20,411 nt of DNA from assembly GCA_964502465.1 (NCBI GenBank), contig CAZCWX010000615.1, positions 1-20,411 of the forward strand, in the 5' to 3' direction. Position 1 is the first letter of the stretch. Every line of letters begins with the position of its first letter. The notes beneath the pieces are model-generated. The model was not told where the DNA came from and did not search any database. It saw nothing but the letters and a program-made list of their open reading frames with translations. The position numbers and the translations under genes were made by a program. The stretch comes from CAZCWX01 sp964502465. GTDB taxonomy: Bacteria > Desulfobacterota > Binatia > Bin18. Below, one piece after another: positions 13,550 to 20,411 of this stretch.

Positions 13550-14454
13550 GAAGACACTTCTTGCGGTATTACTTGCATCCAGATTGGCTTAGAATACACA
13601 ACCCGTTGCTCCCCTGAGAAGGTATCCACATCAATCTCCTGCACCCCTGGGATTGGTCTCAGTGTAAAGAGCGAATCTGATAGACGCGGGTTTAATTCAA
13701 CGCGTTCGTAATAGATCGCGGCTTCCTGTTTTTCCTGCATATCGGATAGGACGATTTCAAATGGGAAGTACTGTCCATTCACTTTGCGGTAGTCCGCCAA
13801 GATGACGCGCGAGAGCACAGTTCCGTCGTTCGTACGGACCTCCCACCGCATCAACAAGAGATCCTTCTGCTCAAACCACAGACTGTGAGTTTCATATCCT
13901 GAGAAAGTCAAGTTCAGTTGATACCACCCCGTGTGAGGATCTACCCGCGCTGCCCCAGCTTCGCCATGAGCAGGCAGCACCGGCAGACCGAGCAACAAGC
14001 CGGTAATATCATGCGGGGAAAGTGGGATGCGGATAAAACGTGCAATATTGAAAGGGGTTGCGGAGCCGCGATACATCGCTTTTTCTTGGGGGAAATAGGC
14101 AGCGAGCGTGTTGCCATCGCAGGCCGTGAGCAGAGCGATCCCTATAGGCGAAAACAATTCCAGGCGAAAATGATTTGGTACGGCGACCGCGATTGCCTGT
14201 TTGGCCGTTCCCTTCTCTTGTGGATCAGCGTAGACGACCCGCGCAAGGCCACGTAAGCTGGTCAATGCTTGGCGTCGGGTGTCGAGGGAAGCGAGCAACT
14301 GCGGTGCAAGAGTCGTTGGAGCCGAAGGAGAGGGTACCGGCTGGGACGGAGAGAGAAAGGCGCAACCACTGGACGAAAGAAACACGGCAAGGAAAAGGAG
14401 GATAGCACCACGCTGGGGGCAACAGGATACCTGCGTAATGAAGGATACGCGCAA
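13453..14454 (-). CDS. LolB-like outer-membrane lipoprotein (DUF4292-like)
   Basis: The mature protein looks like a LolA/LolB-type half-barrel that holds lipids or lipoprotein acyl chains. SLRGLARVVY is followed by a strand FRLELFSPIGIALLTACDG, then YFPQEKAMYRG and TPFNIARFIRIPLSPHDITG, the order seen in LolB/DUF4292 proteins. The lipobox is SSGC after hydrophobic AILLFLAVFLS. The start is uncertain: a GTG at 14517 gives 354 residues but leaves about 50 residues before the cysteine. I prefer the TTG at 14454 (333 residues), which has AAGGGG upstream and a sensible signal peptide. It follows the TPR lipoprotein gene closely, a pairing also known in deltaproteobacteria. The C-terminus (about 32 residues) runs antisense into the neighbouring lipoprotein gene and looks like a run-on. 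Confidence 0.8.
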   Translation of the reverse strand: MRVSFITQVSCCPQRGAILLFLAVFLSSSGCAFLSPSQPVPSPSAPTTLAPQLLASLDTRRQALTSLRGLARVVYADPQEKGTAKQAIAVAVPNHFRLELFSPIGIALLTACDGNTLAAYFPQEKAMYRGSATPFNIARFIRIPLSPHDITGLLLGLPVLPAHGEAGAARVDPHTGWYQLNLTFSGYETHSLWFEQKDLLLMRWEVRTNDGTVLSRVILADYRKVNGQYFPFEIVLSDMQEKQEAAIYYERVELNPRLSDSLFTLRPIPGVQEIDVDTFSGEQRVVYSKPIWMQVIPQEVSSYDPGFFCPMAGSRLKTRANARWETEYRLSTQ

Positions 14455-14482
14455 CTGGGGTTTCCCCTTGGTGCACGCCAAT

Positions 14483-16270
14483 TTAAATTTCCCTGCCACT
14501 CGTCTTCTGATCACCACTGCCTAAGGCGTCGAGCTTTGTCCGGAGCCGTTGGATTTGGTCGGTCTCCTTTGCATGCCTCAGCGCTTCTTGATAAGCATGG
14601 GACGCATCCATCTTCCGGCCTACTTTTCCGTAGGCGTCGCCCAGATGTTCACTAATTGTCGGGTCATCACCAACGAGCTCTGCCGCTCGTTCCAAATATT
14701 GAACTGCCTTCGGATAGTCACCGCGTTGGTAATAGACCCAACCTAAACTGTCAATATAGAAACCGTCGTTCGGCTCAACTTCAAGAGCCCGGCGAATCAA
14801 GTTTTCAGCTTCATCTAAGCGGATGCCCTGTTCAGCCCAGGTATAGCCCAGATAATTCAGCGCGGCGGCATTCTGGGGGTTGAGCTCGATCGCCTTTTGC
14901 ATGTGAGTCACACTCTGCTCTTTCTCTTTCGCTTCGTCGTAAACTGCACCGAGGGTGAAGTGGTACTGATCGTTCTCTGGCGCAAGAGTAACCATCCGCT
15001 TCAGGATCTCGATCGCCTCTTGCTGGTTGCCTTTCTCGCGTTGCAGAGAAGCGAGAAACCCCAACAGGTCCAGGTCGTCTTTCTTCGTCTCTAAAGCTTT
15101 TTCCGCTTCAGACACCGCCTGATCCACATTGCCTTGTCGCTGATACAGATAGCTTAAATAGAGGCGCGCGTCGGCAAAGTAATCTGAGGTCGCTGGGATA
15201 CGCGCCATCTCCGCCATGGCCTTATCGTCCTCTTTGGCTTCGGCATAGACTGCACCAAGAAAATACCGCGCTCGGTCATTCTCAGGTTGAGCAGCAAGGA
15301 CGAGGTTTAGCTCGGTCACCGCTTTGGTCAGATCACCTTTCTCCTTATAGATCAGACTAATCTTGACCCGCGTTTCTTGTGGGTCTGCTTCGATCTTTTC
15401 GAGTTCGCGAAACTGGCGCAGGGCTTCATCGAGCTTTTTTTGACCGAGATAAAACCCGCCGAGCCGTTTGCGTGCCTGGATGCTTTGGGGGTTCAACGCC
15501 AGTGCTTTTTGGTACATTTCGATTGCTCGCTCTGGTTGCTTTTGCATTTCGTACACCAGGGCAAGGTCGAGCAGCACCAACTCCGACTGTGGATTCAGCC
15601 CAAGCGCCTCCTGGTAGTAGGTCTCAGCCTTGTCGAGTTGGTTCGCTGCTGCGTGAATCTGACCAAGGTAATAATACCCGAGGACGGAACGCGGACGCAG
15701 TTGTACAAGCTGATTGAGGATAGCGATCGCCTGGTCAAAATTGCCTTGTTTCGCGTAGAGTGTACCGAGATATAAATAGGGCTCTTGGCTATTAGGTTCG
15801 CGCTTGATGACCGCTTCATAAACTTTCACCGCTTCCCCTTCCTGACCAGTAGAAGAGAGAAGTCCGGCAAAGAGCAGTTGGGCCTCTACATTGTCCGGTT
15901 CTTTCTCTAAAACTTTTCGGCAATGTTCTAACGCCTCAGGCAGTTTACCTTTACGGACATATAAGGTGGCTAGCCGCAGGTGCAAAAAGACTGCGTCTGG
16001 ATCACTGACAACCGCCTGTTCAAATGCTGTCAGTGCCGTATCGTAATCTCCCTGATCGATTGCCACCTGGCCTTTCAGAAAATAACCAAGCGCCTTCTCT
16101 TGTGGAGACAAGACGACCGGTTCACCCGGGATCTTAAAGACCGGTGGCGGGGCTGCAGGTAAGGGAATCTCAGGTGGTGGTGCAGGACGGATGAGAGCAC
16201 ATGCTGGCAAAGTTATAGCGAGAAGCGCAGGAACTACACGAGCAATCCTCGTGAAAGTTAAAGAAGGCAT
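14483..16270 (-). CDS. TPR-repeat lipoprotein
   Basis: A 595-residue protein with a lipoprotein signal (hydrophobic VVPALLAITLPAC), then a Pro-rich linker (about residues 20-45). Roughly fifteen tetratricopeptide repeats follow to near the C-terminus. Repeats are well formed, for example DYDTALTAFEQAVVSDPDAV and KLPEALEHCRKVLEKEPDNV. The last part, NYLGYTWAEQGIRLDEAENL followed by DSLGWVYYQRGDYPKAVQYL, is the typical ending of bacterial envelope TPR lipoproteins. These act as scaffolds for secretion, exopolysaccharide or outer-membrane assembly; the partner is unknown here. I take the ATG at 16270; a GTG at 16288 adds six residues. It lies 70 bp after the antiporter gene and about 30 bp before the LolB-like gene. 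Confidence 0.92.
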   Translation of the reverse strand: MPSLTFTRIARVVPALLAITLPACALIRPAPPPEIPLPAAPPPVFKIPGEPVVLSPQEKALGYFLKGQVAIDQGDYDTALTAFEQAVVSDPDAVFLHLRLATLYVRKGKLPEALEHCRKVLEKEPDNVEAQLLFAGLLSSTGQEGEAVKVYEAVIKREPNSQEPYLYLGTLYAKQGNFDQAIAILNQLVQLRPRSVLGYYYLGQIHAAANQLDKAETYYQEALGLNPQSELVLLDLALVYEMQKQPERAIEMYQKALALNPQSIQARKRLGGFYLGQKKLDEALRQFRELEKIEADPQETRVKISLIYKEKGDLTKAVTELNLVLAAQPENDRARYFLGAVYAEAKEDDKAMAEMARIPATSDYFADARLYLSYLYQRQGNVDQAVSEAEKALETKKDDLDLLGFLASLQREKGNQQEAIEILKRMVTLAPENDQYHFTLGAVYDEAKEKEQSVTHMQKAIELNPQNAAALNYLGYTWAEQGIRLDEAENLIRRALEVEPNDGFYIDSLGWVYYQRGDYPKAVQYLERAAELVGDDPTISEHLGDAYGKVGRKMDASHAYQEALRHAKETDQIQRLRTKLDALGSGDQKTSGREI

Positions 16271-16340
16271 ATAAAAAAGTCTTAGCACGGGGGGAAATCA
16301 GCGGTCAATGCAGGAATTCAGAAAGTCGGCTCCTCCCTCC

Positions 16341-18521
16341 TCAACGACTGTAGCGGTCGGTCTGTGATTCAGCTGACTCGAGGGTGGCTACAGTCTCCGC
16401 CGCCTGATGGCGGTTATGGTCTGGGGAGGAGATCAACGGTACAGTCTGAGCGCGGGTCCGCACGATGAGGAGTGAAGACGGACAGTGCGTGGCAATTCGT
16501 TCTGACCTGAGACCAAAGACATGAGGATCGAGACCCCATTCTTCTCCTACTCCCAGTATGGTGAGATCATAATCGGCAGCCTCTTGCAGCACTCGTTCCA
16601 CCGGGTTGGTGGCTTCCATGACCACAAGTCGCGTGCTCCCACCCGCGGGTTCAGGGAATGCCTGGGTGATCATCCCTTGCACTTCTTGTTCGATGCGCGG
16701 GTGCGGCCGTCCTGGGCGGACAATATGCAAAAGAGTGACCTGAGCCTCGAAGCGACGGGCTAACCGAGCAGCCAAAGTTAGGGCCGTGCGGTCATGCACA
16801 GTGCCGGTATACGGCAAGAGGATACGCCGAGGAGGGAAACCACAGGCCCTATCTATGAACACTGCCACGTCCGCTATGCTCCCATTCATGACCTGTTGAA
16901 CGGTCCCTCCGAGCATGGCCTGACTAAAGACGGGCTTATGCCATCCCATGACAATCAACCCTACGCCCTTGGCACGGGCGACATCGCAGATATCTGCTCC
17001 AGGCGCGCGACTCACCAACGTCAACGGGTGGACCTTGATTCCTTGCGCCTGAGCGTGTGCGAGTAGCGGTCCCAACGCCTCGTACTCTGAGGGGGATTCC
17101 TGTAACAGCCGTGCTCCCAATGCCCCGCGGTCGAGAGGACGGATGAGATGCAGTGTATAAATCCGCGTTGTGGCCTCTTCCGCCAAGGCAACTGCCATAT
17201 CTAACAGAGCTGGGCCTGAACTCGCGAGTGCCACTGGGATCAAGACCGGCGGTGCCTCAACCGCAGCTTCGGGTTCCAGCAGCTCCGCACGCAATCGGTC
17301 AACAGGGTAAATAATCGCCAGCGCAGGAGTCGTCATCACGGTAGTGACAATAGCCATCAGCACCATCATGGCAAAAAGGGCAGGAGAGATAACGCCAAGG
17401 TCTAAGCCAATGTTGAGGATAATGAGTTCCATGAGTCCCCGAGTGTTCATCAGGACTCCCAGAGCACAGGACTCCCGCCAATCGAGCCCAGTGGTCCGCG
17501 CGGCCACGGCACTTCCACCAAACTTCCCCAGTATAGCGACCCCGATAACCAGCAAACAAAACAGCCAGAGGTCAACGCTATCGAGCAGTCCTATTTGGGT
17601 GCGGAGTCCCGTGTAGGCAAAATAAATAGGCAAGAGAAAGACCACGGCAAAGTCTTCGGTCTTCTCCGTCAGTTCCCGCACAAAGCTCCCTTGCTTCGGC
17701 ATCATGGCACCAAGCATAAAAGCCCCAAAGATCGCATGAATGCCGATCAGATCGGTCACGGCTGCACTGCTCAGCACCAACACAAACACCACCGCCACAA
17801 GATTCTGGGAGAGGCGACCTGAGTGCTCATACAGGTTCCCAAAGCGACTCAAGAGAGGACGGATGAGAAAGAACATGGCTCCAATGTAGCAAAGCGCTAG
17901 CCCTGCGGTTACCAGCGCTTGCTGCAGGCCTGAGGCGCGGACCGTTGCGACGACAAAGGCTAAGAGACACCAAGCTGTCACATCATCAACCGCCGCACAG
18001 GTAACCGTCACTGCACCGATCTTGGTTTTGAGTAAATCACGTTCAATGAGAATGCGCGCAAGAACAGGAAACGCCGTAATGGACATCGCTGCCCCGAGAA
18101 ACAAGGCAAAACTCGTAAACGCTACGGCGTCTGAAGAGAGCCTGGTATACAGAAACAACGCCAGGAGCGCGCCGAGAAAGAAGGGAGCGACGATACTGAC
18201 GTGTGAGATGACTACTGCCGCCTGTCCACGCCCACGCAGCAATTTCGGGTCCAATTCCAATCCCACGAGAAACATAAAAAAGAGCACCCCATACTCGCTG
18301 AGGATTTTGAGGAAAGGGAGGACCTGCGGAGGAAAGAGCGCCTCTGCTACCTGGGGTGCTACCCATCCCAGGAGAGAGGGACCGAGAAGAATGCCTGCAA
18401 CGATCTCCCCGATCACCTGAGGTTGATGAAAACGACGAAACACTATGCCTAAAAGCCGTGCAGCAGCAATGATGACCGCAATCTCTACGGTGAGGAGCAG
18501 AAGTACTTTTTCCAGCGGCAT
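16341..18521 (-). CDS. CPA2-family cation/proton antiporter with two UspA-like domains
   Basis: A 726-residue inner-membrane antiporter exchanging Na+ or K+ for H+. The first about 390 residues form the Na/H-exchanger domain with some twelve membrane helices. It shows QVIGEIVAGILLGPSLLGW, FLVGLELD, GAAMSITAFPVLARIL, the paired aspartates in AAVDDVTAW (near residue 178), GIHAIFGAFMLGA and MNTRGLMELIILNIGLDLG. Two cytoplasmic universal-stress-protein-like domains follow, at about 425-550 (start APPVLIPVALASSG) and 563-700 (start RRILLPYTGT), a known CPA2-USP arrangement thought to sense nucleotides. The ATG at 18521 is preceded by GTGGAG at a good distance. The frame is open a further 65 codons, but that part runs through the upstream gene and is not antiporter-like. 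The transported ion cannot be told. Confidence 0.92.
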   Translation of the reverse strand: MPLEKVLLLLTVEIAVIIAAARLLGIVFRRFHQPQVIGEIVAGILLGPSLLGWVAPQVAEALFPPQVLPFLKILSEYGVLFFMFLVGLELDPKLLRGRGQAAVVISHVSIVAPFFLGALLALFLYTRLSSDAVAFTSFALFLGAAMSITAFPVLARILIERDLLKTKIGAVTVTCAAVDDVTAWCLLAFVVATVRASGLQQALVTAGLALCYIGAMFFLIRPLLSRFGNLYEHSGRLSQNLVAVVFVLVLSSAAVTDLIGIHAIFGAFMLGAMMPKQGSFVRELTEKTEDFAVVFLLPIYFAYTGLRTQIGLLDSVDLWLFCLLVIGVAILGKFGGSAVAARTTGLDWRESCALGVLMNTRGLMELIILNIGLDLGVISPALFAMMVLMAIVTTVMTTPALAIIYPVDRLRAELLEPEAAVEAPPVLIPVALASSGPALLDMAVALAEEATTRIYTLHLIRPLDRGALGARLLQESPSEYEALGPLLAHAQAQGIKVHPLTLVSRAPGADICDVARAKGVGLIVMGWHKPVFSQAMLGGTVQQVMNGSIADVAVFIDRACGFPPRRILLPYTGTVHDRTALTLAARLARRFEAQVTLLHIVRPGRPHPRIEQEVQGMITQAFPEPAGGSTRLVVMEATNPVERVLQEAADYDLTILGVGEEWGLDPHVFGLRSERIATHCPSSLLIVRTRAQTVPLISSPDHNRHQAAETVATLESAESQTDRYSR

Positions 18522-18553
18522 GAGTGGCTCCACTCTGACCCCAAACACAGAGG

Positions 18554-19021
18554 CTAGGGAGAGGAGGAGGGCAGACCTGCACCGAATACTCGTGTGGCAA
18601 AGAGGACGAGAGCGGACGCCGCCGGCATAGGCGTTCCCTGGGAACGGGTCAAAGTGATTTCCAAGCGGTCGTTTTGCAGGCGTCCAGTGACGTCCAACCT
18701 CTTTCCTATGGCACACGGGAGAGAGCTGAGGCCAGTGCCACGCAGTACCCCGTTGTCAAAATGAGCCCGCAGGCGCGTCAGATGAGTATCGGTAAAATTC
18801 AGTGTGAGATAGCGGCCGGATTGCGCTATAAACAATTCTTCCTTTCCGGCTCCACCAAACTCCAGCATGGGGCAGGAAGAAAAAGAAGGAGACGCCGCGA
18901 TGTGCCAGTGGCCAGCAATGTGGCGTGGGGGTGTTAGCGTGTTTCCCACACGGCGAATTCCTTCCAAGCCACCCCCTAAGACTACGAACATGCCGAGATA
19001 AAGAAGGGTCGAACGTGTCAT
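18554..19021 (-). CDS. membrane-anchored hypothetical protein, upstream of the antiporter
   Basis: A 155-residue protein with an N-terminal hydrophobic segment (TLLYLGMFVVLGGGLEG, residues 4-20) that should act as signal anchor or uncleaved signal. The rest appears to be a beta-rich periplasmic domain: HIAGHWHIAASP, a Cys in SSCPMLEFGG, QSGRYLTLNF, and a late Cys in LPCAIGKRLDVTG, so a disulfide is possible. I recognise no named family. I recall similar anchored proteins encoded directly before cation/proton antiporter genes. The start at 19021 has AAGGAGAGAG just upstream. Its stop is 32 bp before the antiporter ATG and its start 18 bp after the metallo-beta-lactamase gene, so the three are very likely one transcript. 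It may be a periplasmic accessory of the antiporter (inference). Confidence 0.78.
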   Translation of the reverse strand: MTRSTLLYLGMFVVLGGGLEGIRRVGNTLTPPRHIAGHWHIAASPSFSSCPMLEFGGAGKEELFIAQSGRYLTLNFTDTHLTRLRAHFDNGVLRGTGLSSLPCAIGKRLDVTGRLQNDRLEITLTRSQGTPMPAASALVLFATRVFGAGLPSSSP

Positions 19022-19039
19022 AGCTCTCTCCTTGCTCCC

Positions 19040-19924
19040 CTATCCTCTGCGGAGATAGCGCTCCCCATCCCACTCTACCACTTTCTCTTGCATGAGTTTG
19101 CCTAGATGCAGCAGCATAGAGTTTTTCTCTACTGCGTCGATCCACACCACGTCATAGTCTTTGCGATAGACGATCCGTCGCTTAACAATTTCTGCCAAAG
19201 TACGGGGAACCGCCAGGAAATCGAGCAGGGTATTTTCTCGTTCATAAATGACGTTGAGATACTGATCCACAGCTTCTTGTTGATTTTCTTCGCAGACACC
19301 GACTTCATGAAAACTCACTAAGGTCTTGGCTCCCAGAGCGCGAATCTGGTTCAACGAAATCAGGGTTGCCTCCAAATCAGACGTTGCATCTGCATAGACT
19401 GGTCCAAACCAGGTGAGGTCCCAGTCGGCAACAAAGAGTAGACCCTCGTTTTCAAAGAAAAAACAACAATGTCCGCCCGTATGCCCTGGAGTATGCAGGA
19501 CACGCATGCGAGTGTGACCAAACTCGAACACCTCATCACCTGTCAGCTCCACCATCTGTTCACGCGGCTGGTAATGATATTTCTCAACGACAACCGGTTT
19601 CCACGTTTCCGTTGCCTCCTCATCCATGCCATAGAAATCGAAAAGCGTATCGAGAGAGCGAAAAGCAGGGGCATCAAGCTGGTGCACATGGAGGGTCGCA
19701 TCGGGAAAGAGAAAGTTCCCCACAAAATGATCCTCGTGGTAATGGCTGTTGAACAGGAGATCAATCTTGCGATTCGTGATCTGACCATTAAGGTCAACGA
19801 TCATCAAAGATGGATCGATCAGTGCAGTCACATCATCATCAACGAAGATCGAGTTGCCATAGGGGTACTTTCCATTTTTCTCCCCGAGAATTACTTTGAT
19901 CCGACCAAAACTCCTGACTTCCAC
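19040..19924 (-). CDS. metallo-beta-lactamase-fold hydrolase
   Basis: A 294-residue cytoplasmic hydrolase of the metallo-beta-lactamase superfamily with a complete dinuclear metal site. It has His61, His63, Asp65 and His66 in NSHYHEDHFVG, His148 in HTPGHTGGH, Asp167 in FVADWDLTWFG and His206 in VSFHEVGV. The glyoxalase-II or LACTB2-like layout, with a C-terminal helical region (YERENTLLDFL onward, a winged-helix-like tail), suggests a thioesterase, lactonase or ribonuclease activity; the sequence does not decide. Translation begins at a GTG at 19924, supported by GAGGAGG about 8 nt upstream. No signal peptide. It is first in the minus-strand run and divergent from the nucleotidyltransferase gene across 99 bp. 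Confidence 0.92.
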   Translation of the reverse strand: MEVRSFGRIKVILGEKNGKYPYGNSIFVDDDVTALIDPSLMIVDLNGQITNRKIDLLFNSHYHEDHFVGNFLFPDATLHVHQLDAPAFRSLDTLFDFYGMDEEATETWKPVVVEKYHYQPREQMVELTGDEVFEFGHTRMRVLHTPGHTGGHCCFFFENEGLLFVADWDLTWFGPVYADATSDLEATLISLNQIRALGAKTLVSFHEVGVCEENQQEAVDQYLNVIYERENTLLDFLAVPRTLAEIVKRRIVYRKDYDVVWIDAVEKNSMLLHLGKLMQEKVVEWDGERYLRRG

Positions 19925-20023
19925 TAGGGCCTCCTCCCCATTGCTCTTTTAGGGCGCAGGATTATACGCTGAGGAGATGAGGGAAGCGAGCAGGGGCTTG
20001 CCTGTTTGCGCTCTCTCCATAAG

Positions 20024-20411
20024 ATGATTACCTGTGAGACTCCCTATATCCGACACGTGAGCATTCCTCCACAGATGGAACAGGCAATCTACGATCTTCC
20101 TCGGCTCTTGGCTTTTCGTGAGGCACTTGAGACGCTTGATCTGGCTGCCTCGCCAACAGCGCGGGTGCTCTACCCATACACTACGACACATCTTCGGCGA
20201 GTTGGGATCCTGTGCGGCTCGTTTAATCCTCTCACTCTAGCCCACACCGAACTGGCCGAACGAGCACGACAGGTTTTTGAGCTTGATTGTGTGTTCTTCA
20301 CCCTTGCCAAGATCACCGTTGATAAAGAACAGGTCACTGGGATGGGCTTGGAAGATCGCTTGCTCTTGCTCAGTCTGTACGCACAACAACATAATCATCT
20401 CGGTGTCGCTT
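20024..20411 (+). CDS. NadD-like nucleotidyltransferase, 5' part (runs off the window)
   Basis: An open frame from the ATG at 20024 continues through the end of the window; 129 residues are visible. After an unusual N-terminal extension of about 60 residues (MITCETPYIRHVSIPPQ onward) comes the nucleotidyltransferase core: GILCGSFNPLTLAHTELAER at 61-80, with the substrate and ATP-binding GSFNPxTxAH motif (TxxH in place of HxGH). DCVFFTLAKITVDKEQ and MGLEDRLLLLSL follow. This matches nicotinate-mononucleotide adenylyltransferases (NadD) and related cytidylyltransferase-fold enzymes that make NAD or other adenylylated products. The family is secure; the substrate is not. The ribosome binding site is weak. 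It is divergently transcribed from the metallo-beta-lactamase gene. Confidence 0.85.
   Translation, partial: MITCETPYIRHVSIPPQMEQAIYDLPRLLAFREALETLDLAASPTARVLYPYTTTHLRRVGILCGSFNPLTLAHTELAERARQVFELDCVFFTLAKITVDKEQVTGMGLEDRLLLLSLYAQQHNHLGVA

Noticed and set aside
18043..18600. 185-codon frame overlapping the antiporter N-terminus on the same strand
   Set aside because: It is the antiporter sequence read in another frame; the antiporter frame carries all family motifs.
19941..19968. Possible plus-strand promoter (TTGCTC, TATACG) before the NadD-like gene
   Set aside because: Only three of six -35 and four of six -10 bases match; expected by chance in a spacer of this length.
1..20411. CRISPR array, tRNA or rRNA genes, prophage or complete insertion sequence
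   Set aside because: I looked for direct repeats with spacers, cloverleaf patterns, integrase or transposase domains and found none. The short tandem arrays at 1449, 3255 and 6931 have units of 7 or 9 bp without spacers and are not CRISPR.

Overview
The window carries a bacterial chromosome segment of moderate GC content (mid-50s by eye) with ordinary housekeeping genes: argS, dprA, topA and trmFO. Around them are metabolic and envelope genes: a D-aminoacylase-type amidohydrolase, an acyl-CoA dehydrogenase, several small lipoproteins, a TPR lipoprotein, a LolB-like lipoprotein and a CPA2 cation/proton antiporter. Lipobox signal peptides and a LolB-like outer-membrane lipoprotein point to a Gram-negative cell. 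The dprA-topA-trmFO order, and catabolic genes of this kind, would fit an uncultured deltaproteobacterium-like lineage (Desulfobacterota, Binatota or Tectomicrobia type). That placement is an inference; no marker here fixes it.

Layout. 1-172: the 3' end of a HigA-like antitoxin. 224-513 (minus): a decayed ABC-transporter substrate-binding protein gene with an internal deletion. 553-3244 (minus): an alpha/beta hydrolase and argS; argS is flanked on both sides by inverted arrays of a 7-bp microrepeat. 3468-8839 (plus): dprA, topA, trmFO and a small lipoprotein, with a 9-bp microrepeat array touching the trmFO start codon. 9016-10758 (plus): an amidohydrolase behind a strong ribosome binding site, more GC-rich at third codon positions than its neighbours. 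10759-11227: a long intergenic stretch with a terminator-like structure, a perfect 13-bp inverted repeat, two possible very small ORFs and a strong intrinsic terminator just ahead of an acyl-CoA dehydrogenase (11228-12394). 12579-12794 (minus) and 13079-13549 (plus): a divergent pair, a small conserved hypothetical and a lipoprotein. 13453-19924 (minus): a closely spaced run of metallo-beta-lactamase hydrolase, anchored hypothetical protein, CPA2 antiporter with two UspA-like domains, TPR lipoprotein and LolB-like lipoprotein. 20024 to the end (plus): the start of a NadD-like nucleotidyltransferase.

How they work together. dprA, topA and trmFO form a conserved informational cluster (DNA uptake and recombination, supercoiling control, tRNA m5U54 methylation). 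The long minus-strand run mixes ion homeostasis with outer-membrane lipoprotein functions; its spacing allows one transcript, but a shared job is not shown.

I see no CRISPR array, prophage, complete insertion sequence or obvious defence island. The most unusual material is non-coding or very small: the inverted microrepeat arrays, the possible three-way RNA junction at 8864-8924, and the compact unit at 10932-11148 in which a tiny ORF ends on an intrinsic terminator upstream of a metabolic gene.
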